In this document: positions 44,306 through 53,176 of the stretch, piece by piece
How the letters are laid out: each line of letters begins with the position of its first letter
Position numbering within the stretch: position 1 is the first letter of the stretch
NCBI GenBank assembly: GCA_034926785.1
Contig: JAYFQU010000025.1
Span: forward strand, 1-64,000
DNA from: UBA7703 sp034926785
GTDB lineage: Bacteria > Bacillota > Clostridia > Christensenellales > CAG-138
Direction: 5' to 3'
DNA: 64,000 nt
Notes under the pieces: generated by a model
Database searches by the model: none
What the model saw: only the letters and a program-made list of their open reading frames with translations
What the model was told of the DNA's origin: nothing
Position numbers and translations under genes: made by a program

Positions 44306-45637
44306 GTGAAAAAGCTAATTGCTCTGATTCTGGTTGCCCTGATGACAATCGCGTGCTTTGCGTGCGCGCCAGCCGCGGCGCCCGCCGCCACGCAGGCGCC
44401 CGCAGCGGAACCGGCCGCAACGGAAGCCCCCGCCGTCACAGGCAAGGTTTACTATCTCAACTTCAAACCCGAGGCCGATGCAGCCTGGCAGGCGCTGGCC
44501 GCCCAGTATACCGAGAAAACTGGCGTCCCCGTCACCGTCGTCACCGCCGCCTCCGGCACCTATTCGGAAACCCTGACCGCCGAGATGGACAAGGGTGCCT
44601 CCGCGCCGACGCTGTTCCAGTGCGGCAACAAAGCCGGCCTGGACACCTGGGGCGACTTCTGCTACGACCTCTCCGGCACCGACGTCTACAAAGAGATGAC
44701 CACGAACGACTTCAACCTCTATAAAGAGAGCGGCGAACTGGCTGCCATCGGCTATTGCTACGAGTGCTTCGGCATCATCGTCAACAAGACCCTGCTGGAA
44801 AAAGCCGGCCATTCCATCGACGAGATCAAAGACTTTGCTTCCCTCAAAGCCGTAGTGGAGGATATCCACAGCCGCGCAGCCGAGCTGGGCTTCGACGCCT
44901 TCACCTCCTCCGGTCTTGATGGTTCCTCCAGCTGGCGTTTCTCCGGCCATCTGGCCAACATGCAGCTGTTCTATGAGTTCCGTGATGACGGTGTGACCGC
45001 GCAGCCCGCGACCATCACCGGCAAATACATGGAAAACTACAAGAACATCTGGGATCTCTACATCAACAACTCCGCAACCGAGCCGTCGCAGCTTGCAAAA
45101 GCCACCGGCGATCAGGCTGAGGCCGAGTTTGGCGAAAGCAAGGCCGCGTTCTATCAGAACGGTTCCTGGGAATATGCCAACCTAACCACGAAGTTCAACA
45201 TGAGCGCGGATAGCCTCGCGATGATCCCGATCTATTGCGGTGTGGATGGCGAGACCAACGCCGGTCTCTGCTGCGGCACAGAAAATATGTGGGCCGTCAA
45301 CTCCAAGGCCGCACCGGAAGATATCCAGGCGACGCTGGACTTCCTCCTCTGGGTCGTCACCTCGGACGAAGGCACCAAAATGATGGCCGAACAGTTCGGA
45401 CCCATCCCGTTCAAAAACGCCAAGGCATCCACGAACGTGTTCTTCAACGATGCCAACAAGGCCCTCGCGGACGGCAAATACGTTGTTACCTGGGCCTTCA
45501 ACTTCACTCCCAACGTAGACAACTGGCGCGCCGGCGTCGTCGCGGCGCTGACCCAGTATTCCGCAGGCACGGGCGCCTGGGACGACGTGGTCTCCGCGTT
45601 CGTCAGCGGTTGGGCCACCCAGTATGCCGCGCAATAA
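44306..45637 (+). CDS. Carbohydrate ABC transporter solute-binding lipoprotein
   Basis: 443 residues. Signal (VKKLIALILVALMTIACFAC) followed by an Ala/Pro/Glu-rich tether and a family 1 extracellular solute-binding domain. Start GTG 44306 has AAGGAA upstream; the reading from 44087 overlaps lacI and is rejected. It delivers sugar to the two permeases encoded downstream. Codon use is GC-rich and regular, as expected for a highly expressed protein, and a hairpin after it can reduce transcription of the permeases. Confidence 0.92.
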   Translation: MKKLIALILVALMTIACFACAPAAAPAATQAPAAEPAATEAPAVTGKVYYLNFKPEADAAWQALAAQYTEKTGVPVTVVTAASGTYSETLTAEMDKGASAPTLFQCGNKAGLDTWGDFCYDLSGTDVYKEMTTNDFNLYKESGELAAIGYCYECFGIIVNKTLLEKAGHSIDEIKDFASLKAVVEDIHSRAAELGFDAFTSSGLDGSSSWRFSGHLANMQLFYEFRDDGVTAQPATITGKYMENYKNIWDLYINNSATEPSQLAKATGDQAEAEFGESKAAFYQNGSWEYANLTTKFNMSADSLAMIPIYCGVDGETNAGLCCGTENMWAVNSKAAPEDIQATLDFLLWVVTSDEGTKMMAEQFGPIPFKNAKASTNVFFNDANKALADGKYVVTWAFNFTPNVDNWRAGVVAALTQYSAGTGAWDDVVSAFVSGWATQYAAQ

Positions 45638-45678
45638 CGGCATAGCACACGCCGTCATCGGCTGACCCTACACCGACA

Positions 45679-45707
45679 GGGGCGAGTGGCAACGCTCGCC
45701 CCTTTCT
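45679..45707 (+). terminator. Partial terminator between binding protein and permeases
   Basis: GGGGCGAG/CTCGCCCC hairpin followed by TTTCTTCT. It lies inside the operon, the usual device for making more binding protein than permease. Confidence 0.75.
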
Positions 45708-45732
45708 TCTCAAAGCCACAAGGGAGGTTGCC

Positions 45733-46650
45733 ATGAAACGCAAAACTAGCAACTCCGGCTCATCCTTGAGCTCCAAACTCATCCGACGCCCGATTCAGCG
45801 AAGCTTTGCGCTGTTTCTGCTGCCCACGTTCGCGGCGTTCTGCATTGGCTTCATCTATCCTTTTTTCAAGGGCGTCTATCTCTCCTTCTGCAAGTTCACT
45901 ACTACAAGCAACGCCAGGTGGGTCGGTCTGGATAACTACATCAAGGCGTTCAAGGATGCGAGCTTCATGCATGCGTTCCAGTACACCGCTCTGGTCGCAA
46001 TTGTCTCGCTGGTCGTGATCAATGTGCTCGCGTTCGCCGTCGCCTATGCGCTAACGCGCGGCATCAAGGGTTCCAATGTGTTCCGTACGGTGTTTTTTAT
46101 GCCCAACCTGATCGGCGGCATCGTGCTCGGTTACATCTGGTCGATGATTTTCGACGGCATCCTTGCCCGCTATGGTACATCCATTGTATTAAGCACCACT
46201 TACGGCTATTGGGGCCTGATTATATTGATGGCTTGGCAGCAAATCGGCTATATGATGATCATCTATATCGCCGGTCTTCAGTCTGTCTCCGAAGATATGA
46301 TCGAGGCGGCAAAGATCGACGGCGCAAACGGCTGGCACACGCTCTGGAACATCACGATTCCGACCATAATGCCATCCATCACCATCTGCACATTCTTAAC
46401 GCTGACCAACTCGTTTAAACTCTTCGACCAAAACCTTGTGCTCAATGGCGGGCAGCCATTCATCTTCATGGCGGACGGCACGGTGATTAAATCCACCGAG
46501 ATGTTGGCGCTGAATATTTACAACACGTTTTATCTGAACGCAAATTCACGCGGCACCGGTCAGGCAAAGGCGGTTCTGTTCTTTATCCTGGTTGCGGTCA
46601 TAGCGCTGATTCAGTTCACGGCAACGCGCAGAAAGGAGGTTCAGCAGTAA
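45733..46650 (+). CDS. Sugar ABC transporter permease, MalF type
   Basis: 305 residues with six membrane helices and the EAA loop EAAKIDGANGWHTLWNITIP. The N-terminus is short and lacks the large MalF periplasmic insert of E. coli, as in Gram-positive importers. GGGAGG precedes the ATG. Pairs with the next gene, which starts directly after its stop. No ATPase gene is present here; a shared MsmK-type ATPase elsewhere is likely. Confidence 0.94.
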   Translation: MKRKTSNSGSSLSSKLIRRPIQRSFALFLLPTFAAFCIGFIYPFFKGVYLSFCKFTTTSNARWVGLDNYIKAFKDASFMHAFQYTALVAIVSLVVINVLAFAVAYALTRGIKGSNVFRTVFFMPNLIGGIVLGYIWSMIFDGILARYGTSIVLSTTYGYWGLIILMAWQQIGYMMIIYIAGLQSVSEDMIEAAKIDGANGWHTLWNITIPTIMPSITICTFLTLTNSFKLFDQNLVLNGGQPFIFMADGTVIKSTEMLALNIYNTFYLNANSRGTGQAKAVLFFILVAVIALIQFTATRRKEVQQ

Positions 46651-47493
46651 ATGAAACGTGTAACAATCCAAAAAACACTGCTCACCGTCCTGTTTGTCGT
46701 GGTCTGCGTCTTTTATCTGATGCCGATCTTTATCGTGCTGATGAACTCCTTTAAAACCAATTCTTCCATCAATACGAATACCTTCCAGTTCCCGAATGCG
46801 AATACATTCACTGGAACATACAACTATGTGAACGGCATGACCTTTGGCGAGTATCCGTTCCTCAAGTCAGCGGGATACAGCCTTTTTATCACCATCGTCT
46901 CCGCCGCGCTGATTCTCGTGTGCACCTCGATGGCGGCGTGGTATATCTCGCGCGTCAACAGCCTTGCCGCAAAAATCGTATATTATTTCTGTGTCTTTTC
47001 CATGGTGGTCCCGTTCCAAATGGTGATGTTCACGCTGGCAAAAACCGCCAACACGCTGCATCTGGATTCGCCGTTTACAATTCCCGTCATCTATCTGGGT
47101 TTCGGCGCAGGGTTGGCCGTGTTTATGTTTGTGGGGTTTGTTAAGAGTATTCCGCTGGAGATCGAAGAGGCTGCCGCAATCGACGGCTGCGGGCCGATTC
47201 GGACGTTTTTCCTGATCGTGTTCCCCATGCTCAAGCCCGTGCTCATCTCCGTGGGCGTGCTGGAGATTATGTGGATCTGGAACGACTACCTCCTGCCCTA
47301 TCTCGTATTGGATCGCACGAAGTACAAGACCATACCGATTCACATCCAGTATCTGCAGGGCAGCTATGGACATGTCGACCTTGGCGCGGTGATGGCGCTG
47401 ATCATCGTGAGCATTCTCCCGATCATCATTTTCTACCTCACCTGCCAGAAATACATCATCAAAGGTGTCATTCAAGGCGCGGTGAAGGGATAA
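46651..47493 (+). CDS. Sugar ABC transporter permease, MalG type
   Basis: 280 residues, six helices, EAA loop EEAAAIDGCGPIRTFFLIVF. Second permease of the importer, encoded zero bases after the first; AGGAGG of its start lies within the end of the preceding gene. Together with the binding protein and MalQ it points to maltodextrin or a similar glucan fragment as the substrate. Confidence 0.94.
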   Translation: MKRVTIQKTLLTVLFVVVCVFYLMPIFIVLMNSFKTNSSINTNTFQFPNANTFTGTYNYVNGMTFGEYPFLKSAGYSLFITIVSAALILVCTSMAAWYISRVNSLAAKIVYYFCVFSMVVPFQMVMFTLAKTANTLHLDSPFTIPVIYLGFGAGLAVFMFVGFVKSIPLEIEEAAAIDGCGPIRTFFLIVFPMLKPVLISVGVLEIMWIWNDYLLPYLVLDRTKYKTIPIHIQYLQGSYGHVDLGAVMALIIVSILPIIIFYLTCQKYIIKGVIQGAVKG

Positions 47494-47588
47494 CGCCCTT
47501 TGTCCCCCGGGAAACGGAACGCGCACGTACGGCGTGTGAAAGCTTGTCATAAAAGCCTTGGAATCGGTAAGGGCTTCGGCCCTTCCCC

Positions 47589-47731
47589 CATTGATTCCGG
47601 TTGCGGCGGCTTTGCCGCCGCGATGGATCGCCCGTGATCGGGCGGCTTCGTCGCAGCTCGTTGCCGCTCGGAATCCGGCGGACGAGAGGCAAGGGCGGTT
47701 ACCCCGTCAACAAACTCGTTTTGAGGCGGCC
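47589..47731 (+). repeat. Repeat family B copy 2 (about 143 bp)
   Basis: Matches the reverse complement of 23442-23584 over its whole length, with several paired substitutions in hairpin arms (CGGCGGCTTTGCCGCCG here, CGGTGGCTTTGCCACC there). It lies between the malG-type gene and the malQ promoter and has no coding function that I can see. Confidence 0.85.
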
Positions 47732-47761
47732 TCCCGCACAAACAGTGTGTGATATTTTCTC

Positions 47762-47789
47762 TTGCCCTTTGGATGAAACACGATATAAT
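47762..47789 (+). promoter_or_regulatory. Promoter of malQ
   Basis: TTGCCC (47762-47767), 16-base spacer, TATAAT (47784-47789). No copy of the LacI palindrome is seen near it. Confidence 0.7.
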
Positions 47790-47820
47790 AAAGCGAAATT
47801 TGAATGGCTTCGGTGTGCTT

Positions 47821-49308
47821 ATGAAACGTTCTTCCGGTATTTTAATGCATATTTCCTCTCTGCCCTCTCCGTACGGCATCGGCACGTTCGGGCGGGAGGC
47901 GTATGCGTTTGCAGACTGCCTGGTGCGCGCGCATCAGCGCTACTGGCAGGTGCTTCCGCTCGGGCCGACCAGCTATGGCGATTCGCCCTATCAATCGTTC
48001 TCCGCCTTTGCGGGCAACCCATATTTTATCGATCTGGATCGCCTCGCGGACGAAGGGCTTCTGGATCGCGAATGGATTGCGTCTCTTGCATGGGGTTATG
48101 ACGCACGCCAGGTGGATTATGGCGTCATCTTTGAGCGCCGCTTCCCCGTGCTTCGCGCCGCCTTTGAGCGCGCAAAGGGCAGCTGGGACCGCATGCAGAG
48201 GCTGGATCGCTTCGCTGCGGAAAACGCGGACTGGCTCAACGACTATGCGCTGTTTATGTCGCTCAAGGACGAAAACGGCGGCGTCGCTTGGGAGAGCTGG
48301 CCGTATGGCGTCCGCATGCGCGAAGAGGGCGCTCTTCGGGAAGCGCGGGAGCGCCTTTCAGACAGCATCCGCTTCTATCAGTTTATCCAATGCCTGTTTT
48401 TTGAGCAGTGGACCGCGCTCCGCTCCTATGCCAACGAACGCGGAATCAAGATTGTCGGCGATCTGCCGATCTATGTCCCGCTGGATTCTGCGGATGTCTG
48501 GAGCGCGCCGGAGGAGTTTTTGCTTGATGTTGAGCGCCGTCCGCGCTGCGTCGCAGGCGTTCCGCCGGACTATTTCTCGGCGGATGGCCAGCTCTGGGGC
48601 AATCCGATCTATGACTGGGCGTATATGAAGCAAACGGGCTATTCATGGTGGATGCGACGCATGCGCTCCGCCTGCACGCTGTTTGACTGTGTGCGGATCG
48701 ATCACTTCCGTGGGCTCTCCTCCTATTGGAGCGTCGCGGCAGACGCCGAAACCGCACGGGACGGAGAGTGGATCCAGGGGCCGGGCAGCGACTTCGTAAA
48801 CCAGCTCAAGGGAGCGTTCCCCTCGTTTGAGATCATCGCGGAAGATCTCGGCTTCCTGACGGACGAGGTTCGCACGCTGCTCAAGGAGAGCGGTTTCCCC
48901 GGCATGAAGGTGCTCCAGTTTGCGTTTGACGCGCGCGAGCCCAGCAACTACCTGCCCCACACCTATGACAACCACTGCGTCTGCTATGCGGGAACGCATG
49001 ATAACACGACCGTCGCCGGTTGGTTCACCGAGGCAAATCCGGACGACGTTGCCTTCGCGGTACGCTATCTTGGGCTCAATGAGCGGGAGGGCTACGTCTG
49101 GGGCATTCTGCGCGGCGGTATGGGTTCGGTTGCCGATCTCTTCCTTGCGCAGATTCAGGACTATATCGGCCTCGACTCCAACGGCCGCATGAACATTCCC
49201 GGCACGCTCGGCGGCAATAACTGGCGCTGGCGCCTGCTCCCCGGCGAACTCAGCGACGAGCTCGTGCAAAAGATCGGCGAGATCACCGTCCTCTACGGCA
49301 GAGCATAA
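47821..49308 (+). CDS. malQ: 4-alpha-glucanotransferase
   Basis: 495 residues, GH77 amylomaltase. Conserved blocks include SSLPSPYGIGTFG near the N-terminus, DLPIYVPLDSADVW, FDCVRIDHFRGL with the nucleophile Asp, IIAEDLGFLTDEV with the acid/base Glu, and YAGTHDNTT. It rearranges maltodextrins in the cytoplasm and so works with the importer upstream. ATG 47821 is the likely start; it lacks a clear Shine-Dalgarno site, and in-frame TTG at 47800 is possible. Confidence 0.96.
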   Translation: MKRSSGILMHISSLPSPYGIGTFGREAYAFADCLVRAHQRYWQVLPLGPTSYGDSPYQSFSAFAGNPYFIDLDRLADEGLLDREWIASLAWGYDARQVDYGVIFERRFPVLRAAFERAKGSWDRMQRLDRFAAENADWLNDYALFMSLKDENGGVAWESWPYGVRMREEGALREARERLSDSIRFYQFIQCLFFEQWTALRSYANERGIKIVGDLPIYVPLDSADVWSAPEEFLLDVERRPRCVAGVPPDYFSADGQLWGNPIYDWAYMKQTGYSWWMRRMRSACTLFDCVRIDHFRGLSSYWSVAADAETARDGEWIQGPGSDFVNQLKGAFPSFEIIAEDLGFLTDEVRTLLKESGFPGMKVLQFAFDAREPSNYLPHTYDNHCVCYAGTHDNTTVAGWFTEANPDDVAFAVRYLGLNEREGYVWGILRGGMGSVADLFLAQIQDYIGLDSNGRMNIPGTLGGNNWRWRLLPGELSDELVQKIGEITVLYGRA

Positions 49309-49319
49309 CAACCAGGAAC

Positions 49320-49353
49320 AAAGCAGGGCGAACCAAATCGGTTCGCCCTGCTT
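49320..49353 (+). terminator. Left copy of duplicated terminator hairpin (element A copy 4)
   Basis: 34-base hairpin with the stem AAGCAGGGCGAACC, 11 bases after the malQ stop. The same 34 bases with one change recur at 49523-49556, across element A. Confidence 0.9.
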
Positions 49354-49522
49354 CAGCCCATCGACAAAGTCCTGCGGACTCTGCCGATGGTTTTTCTTTG
49401 GGTTAAAATGACGCGAATCGCGCCATTTTTTCACAAATTCGGCGAATGAATCGCCAAATTTGAAGGAACATGGGGGATTTTCGAAATCCCCCAACCTCCC
49501 TACTGGGTTTGTTGATGCTCTG
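49354..49522 (+). mobile_element. Element A copy 4 (169 bp, complete)
   Basis: Begins CAGCCCATCGACAAAG and ends TTTGTTGATGCTCTG; the ends are imperfect inverted repeats. Internal hairpins: CCCATCG..CGATGG, AAATTcGGCGA..TCGCCaAATTT and GGGGGATTT..AAATCCCCC. Flanked precisely by the terminator direct repeats 49320-49353 and 49523-49556. Confidence 0.92.
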
Positions 49523-49556
49523 AAAGCAGGGCGAACCAAACCGGTTCGCCCTGCTT
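49523..49556. terminator. Right copy of duplicated terminator hairpin (element A copy 4)
   Basis: Same 34-base hairpin as 49320-49353 except one loop base, followed by TTGCG. It is 15 bases from the stop codon of the convergent AraC-type gene. Confidence 0.9.
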
Positions 49557-49571
49557 TTGCGTCAATTCGAT

Positions 49572-50411
49572 CTATTTCTTGCGAATCGGAATCCAGACCT
49601 CGCTGTAATAGTCGGCGGAGGTGACGTCCCCCTCCGTATACATCTCAATCTCGATGTTCTGCGCGATCTCGTAAACACCATTGGTCGGCAGCCACTCGGA
49701 GTAGATCTGTTTGGTCATGTCCTGAATCGCGCCCGGCATCGCGCCGACGCAGGCAAAGCGCGCCCAGAGAAACGCGGGAACCTCGCGCGTGACCAACCCT
49801 TCCTCCACCTTTTGACCGGGCTTAAGCGGCTCGCCGATCAGATAGGGAAAATTTCCGTTCGCATCCCCGTCAAAGCAGATGCCAAACATGGGAACGACCT
49901 TCTGCGCAAGTCCCTTTGCGTCAAATTCCGCCCAAAACTTCGGCACCTCCTGCATGCTGTTGTCCATGTGAAACACCCGCTCGACGCCGACCACCGTAAA
50001 TGCGTCCATCTGTTCCAGTTTAAAATTCATCACGATTGCACCCTCCATTTTTAACGATATGGCAAGGGGGTTTTGGCAACGAAGCAGCGTACTCATCCGC
50101 CGCGCGGAGGTTGGCGTAACGCCGTGGAAGCGCGTAAACGCCTTGGTGAAGCTCTCCGGCGTGTCGTAGCCATACTGAAACGCGAGGTCAATCACCTTTG
50201 CGTCCCCGGAGAGCAGTTCCTGTGCCGCGAGCGAGAGGCGCCGGGCACGGATATACTCGCTGATGCTCATGCCGGTCAGCGACGCAAACGTCCGTTCCAG
50301 ATAGAATCGGGACAGGCCAACGTGCCTTGCCGCCTTGGCGCTGTCCGCCTCGGCAAGCAGGTTCCGCTCGATATAGTTCAGCGCCCCGTTCAAGCTCTCG
50401 ATGAGTTCCAA
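49572..50411 (-). CDS. AraC-family regulator with GyrI-like effector domain
   Basis: 279 residues. The N-terminal 100 residues are the AraC/XylS double helix-turn-helix (HVGLSRFYLERTF, IDLAFQYGYDTPESFTKAFTRFHG by its ends IDLAF and RFHG). Residues 120-279 are a GyrI-like/BmrR-type small-molecule binding domain, containing YSEWLP and the final VWIPIRKK. Such proteins sense drugs or lipophilic cations. Start TTG 50411 with AGGAGG eight bases upstream. No obvious target gene next to it. Confidence 0.9.
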   Translation of the reverse strand: MELIESLNGALNYIERNLLAEADSAKAARHVGLSRFYLERTFASLTGMSISEYIRARRLSLAAQELLSGDAKVIDLAFQYGYDTPESFTKAFTRFHGVTPTSARRMSTLLRCQNPLAISLKMEGAIVMNFKLEQMDAFTVVGVERVFHMDNSMQEVPKFWAEFDAKGLAQKVVPMFGICFDGDANGNFPYLIGEPLKPGQKVEEGLVTREVPAFLWARFACVGAMPGAIQDMTKQIYSEWLPTNGVYEIAQNIEIEMYTEGDVTSADYYSEVWIPIRKK

Positions 50412-50520
50412 TCGCTTCCCCTCCTGTTGCCCCGGCTTCCCTTGCTGACGCTATGGTATCAAACTTCGTCTTCCCGCGTCCTGTCTTTTCTTGTCAGAAT
50501 TTGTCCGTTCAGAAGAAAGA

Positions 50521-51132
50521 TCATCCCCGATTTTGCGCCACGGGTTCATAAGCGAACTCCCGCGCGCCCTTCTCGAGCAAACGTTCAGCGGCGGCAGCAT
50601 CGTTTAGCCAATCCTCCCGCTGCTCCGGCGGCAGAATCAAGGGCATCCGGTCGTGAATAAACGAAATCCCCTCCGCCGCGGGCGCGGTTAAAATCACAAA
50701 CACAGGCGTTTGGGCGCCCATCTCCGAACGATAAAGCCCCGCAAAGGTAAACATGCCTTTTGTTGCGGGGCGAAGTTTATACTTGATCTTCTGTTTTTCG
50801 CGCGTTTCCCACTCGAAATATCCCGCTGCCGGAATCAGGCAGCGTCCCGAATGCGCCTGCCCTCCGGCAAGCATCGGCGCGCGGAATATGCTCTTTTCCA
50901 GCGCGGTCTCACTGCGCGCGTTGATGATCCTGCCCTTGCCATCAAAGCGGGCGAACCCCCATTGCATAACGCGCGGGCCCAACGCGTCCAAGACGGGAAC
51001 AAACTCGGTTGGAAAGACCTCCCCGTTTTTCAGCATGGAGAGTTCCGCCTCCTGCTGGCTCTGAAGATAGAGCAGCGCCAGCATCTCGCGGTATTCTTCG
51101 TCGTCAAAATCCGTATAAAATCGCCCGCACAT
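50521..51132 (-). CDS. SRAP / HMCES (YedK) abasic-site shield protein
   Basis: 203 residues. Starts MCGRFYTDF, so the catalytic Cys2 becomes N-terminal after Met removal. GYFEWE carries the conserved Glu and FIHDRMPLIL the active-site His. The family binds abasic sites in single-stranded DNA by a thiazolidine crosslink. The N-terminal region is a little shorter than YedK. GGGGGG precedes the ATG. Confidence 0.93.
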   Translation of the reverse strand: MCGRFYTDFDDEEYREMLALLYLQSQQEAELSMLKNGEVFPTEFVPVLDALGPRVMQWGFARFDGKGRIINARSETALEKSIFRAPMLAGGQAHSGRCLIPAAGYFEWETREKQKIKYKLRPATKGMFTFAGLYRSEMGAQTPVFVILTAPAAEGISFIHDRMPLILPPEQREDWLNDAAAAERLLEKGAREFAYEPVAQNRG

Positions 51133-51162
51133 GGCGCATCCCCCCCCTCGGCAGAATTGCTT

Positions 51163-51615
51163 TCAGCCAAGCCAGATGCCGACGCCGATGCCTACAATCG
51201 AACCGATGAGCACCTGCAGCGGCGTGTGTCCAATGAGTTCCTTGAGCTCCCATTCCGGCAGTTCCAGGATTTTTCCCTCCTGAATCAGGTGGTCGATGAT
51301 CGCCGTAATGGTCACCGCCTGCTTGCCGGCCTCCTGACGCACGCCGCGCGCATCATGAAGCACGACCGAGGCCAGCACAAAGGAGATCGCAAATTCAAAC
51401 GAAGCGAGACCGAATTCAATGGCGACCGCCGTAGCCAGAGCGCAAACCGTCGCAGCGTGGCTGCTCGGCATGCCGCCGCTGCCAACCAGCCGCTCAAACC
51501 TGAACTCGCGGTTGACGATGGTATATAAAATTGCTTTCGCCCCCTGCGCAATCGTCCACGCTACCAGGGCCGCGATAAGTATTCTGTTTTCTAAAAAACC
51601 CTTTAAAAATTCCAT
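51163..51615 (-). CDS. Divergent PAP2-family membrane protein (DUF212)
   Basis: About 150 residues, four to five hydrophobic segments. RLVGSGGMPSSHAATVCAL is the family signature, related to PAP2 motif 2, and DARGVRQEAGKQA contains the DARGVR block. Possible lipid phosphatase, unproven. Start ATG 51615 has GGAAG upstream; longer frames to 52035 are antisense to the next gene and rejected. Confidence 0.88.
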   Translation of the reverse strand: MEFLKGFLENRILIAALVAWTIAQGAKAILYTIVNREFRFERLVGSGGMPSSHAATVCALATAVAIEFGLASFEFAISFVLASVVLHDARGVRQEAGKQAVTITAIIDHLIQEGKILELPEWELKELIGHTPLQVLIGSIVGIGVGIWLG

Positions 51616-51796
51616 CGTTGTCGCTTCCAAATCCTTCTTCTGACTATGCGGCGGATCGACCGGCGCATGATGCGAAGAATATTGTATCTCACGGCGTAGA
51701 GAATTACAACAAGCATACAATGGGATCGGTTTTAAACACTTTTCACATTTTCTGTCTGAATTCATCAAGTATTTGTAAATATATCCCGTAGAACGA

Positions 51797-51826
51797 TTGA
51801 CAGAGCGAGCCGGAATACCGTACGCT
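51797..51826 (+). promoter_or_regulatory. Promoter of the metallophosphoesterase gene
   Basis: TTGACA (51797-51802), 18 bases, TACGCT (51821-51826). The ATG at 51833 begins six bases after the -10 box and has no Shine-Dalgarno site, so the mRNA would be leaderless. Confidence 0.5.
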
Positions 51827-51832
51827 TGGACA

Positions 51833-53122
51833 ATGAAGAAACGATTGTTTAGCATAGCCTTATTTCTTTTTGCGCTTTGCGCTTTTCTGCTGCCCGGCGT
51901 CAGCCCTGCACGCGCCGAAGAGAGCGTGTCCCCCCGCTTAAGCTTTGGAGACGACGGAACGTTTACCGTCCTGATCCTTTCCGATTTACAGGACACACAA
52001 CTCACCACCGAGCTCGTCATCCGCGGCGAAACCAATGTGATCCGCGATTATCCCGCGGATCTGATTGTTTTGCTTGGCGATCAGCTGGAAGGGCCAAGCC
52101 CCGTTTTGCGTCTTGGTGACGGCGTTGCCAACTGTGAGAAGACGCTTCGCACCCTGCTTGAGCCAATTGAGGCAAGCGGCATCCCGTTTGTGGTGGTGTT
52201 TGGCAATCACGACTATGAAGCGCCCATGCCGGTTAAGCAGCAGGCTGCGCTTTTCGAAAGCTACAGCAACTGCGTCGGCGTTTCGTACGGCAAAAACTCC
52301 AGTGAGAATGGCGCGTTTGTGCTCCCGATCGATCGCACAGGAAGCGATCAAGCAGGCATGGCGCTGTATTTCTTCGATTCCGGCTCCTACATCGCCAACG
52401 GCGATTATGACACCGTCTCCGGGGAGCAGGTAGTCTGGTATAACGAGCGGAGCGCCGCTTTTAAGGCCGAAAATGGCGGTCAGGCGCTGCCCTCTGCCGC
52501 GTTTTGCCATATCCCCGTTCCGGAAGTCTACCAGTTGCTCAGCGAAGTTCCCAAGGGCACGAAAGGCGCGCTTAAGGGCATCGGCGTCGGTAAGGGAAAA
52601 TACTATCTGCCGGACGAAACCAAGATTTTCGCGGGCGAGGTAAATGAGGCCCCCTGCCCCTCCAGTGAAAACCACGGCCTTTTTGACGCCTATTTGAATA
52701 ACGGCGATGTATTCCTCACCGTCAACGGACACGATCATATCAATTCATTCATCGGCAGCCTCGATGGAATTGATATCGCCAACGCGCCGGGCAGCAGCTA
52801 CACGAGCTATGGTGACGAGGGAATCCGCGGCGCGCGGCTCTTCCGCTTCAGCGAAGCCAATGTGAGAGACTACGAGACCATGCATGTGCTCTACAGCGAC
52901 TATAACACCCCCGCAAGCTACGGTTATTTAAAATACTATTTCAGCACCACTACGGGCATCTATAACGCCGTAAAGGTCGGCGTGAGCGGCATTGTCATCA
53001 TTCTGGGAATCGTCGCGACAATCATTGTTTTGATCGTTCGCGGCAAGCGCCGCAGGGCAACGGCGGCTCCGGCTGCAACCAAACCCGACAATCCCGGCAG
53101 GGAAAAAGGCGGGAACGAATAG
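51833..53122 (+). CDS. Exported, membrane-anchored metallophosphoesterase
   Basis: 429 residues. Signal peptide (LFSIALFLFALCAFLLPG..ARAEE by its ends), then a calcineurin-like phosphoesterase domain with LILSDLQDTQ, LLGDQLEG, VVFGNHDYE, FCHIPVPE and NGHDHIN. The first motif is DxQ rather than DxH, seen in the purple-acid-phosphatase-like subgroup. A C-terminal membrane helix (VSGIVIILGIVATIIVLIV) plus a basic tail anchors it, active site outside. Together with the alkaline phosphatase it suggests extracellular phosphate scavenging. Confidence 0.9.
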   Translation: MKKRLFSIALFLFALCAFLLPGVSPARAEESVSPRLSFGDDGTFTVLILSDLQDTQLTTELVIRGETNVIRDYPADLIVLLGDQLEGPSPVLRLGDGVANCEKTLRTLLEPIEASGIPFVVVFGNHDYEAPMPVKQQAALFESYSNCVGVSYGKNSSENGAFVLPIDRTGSDQAGMALYFFDSGSYIANGDYDTVSGEQVVWYNERSAAFKAENGGQALPSAAFCHIPVPEVYQLLSEVPKGTKGALKGIGVGKGKYYLPDETKIFAGEVNEAPCPSSENHGLFDAYLNNGDVFLTVNGHDHINSFIGSLDGIDIANAPGSSYTSYGDEGIRGARLFRFSEANVRDYETMHVLYSDYNTPASYGYLKYYFSTTTGIYNAVKVGVSGIVIILGIVATIIVLIVRGKRRRATAAPAATKPDNPGREKGGNE

Positions 53123-53135
53123 TCCGCAAAAAGCC

Positions 53136-53163
53136 AAAAAATCCGCCGAACGGCGGATTTTTT
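53136..53163. terminator. Bidirectional terminator
   Basis: AAAAAATCCGCCG/CGGCGGATTTTTT: hairpin with A- and T-runs on both sides, between the convergent metallophosphoesterase and rnfB genes. Confidence 0.95.
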
Positions 53164-53176
53164 GTTTGCTTTACGT

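Noticed and set aside
43300..44445. Minus-strand open frame of 381 codons
   Set aside because: Antisense to lacI and the start of the binding-protein gene; no promoter or Shine-Dalgarno site.
47547..47885. Minus-strand open frame of 112 codons
   Set aside because: Covers repeat B and the malQ promoter on the wrong strand.
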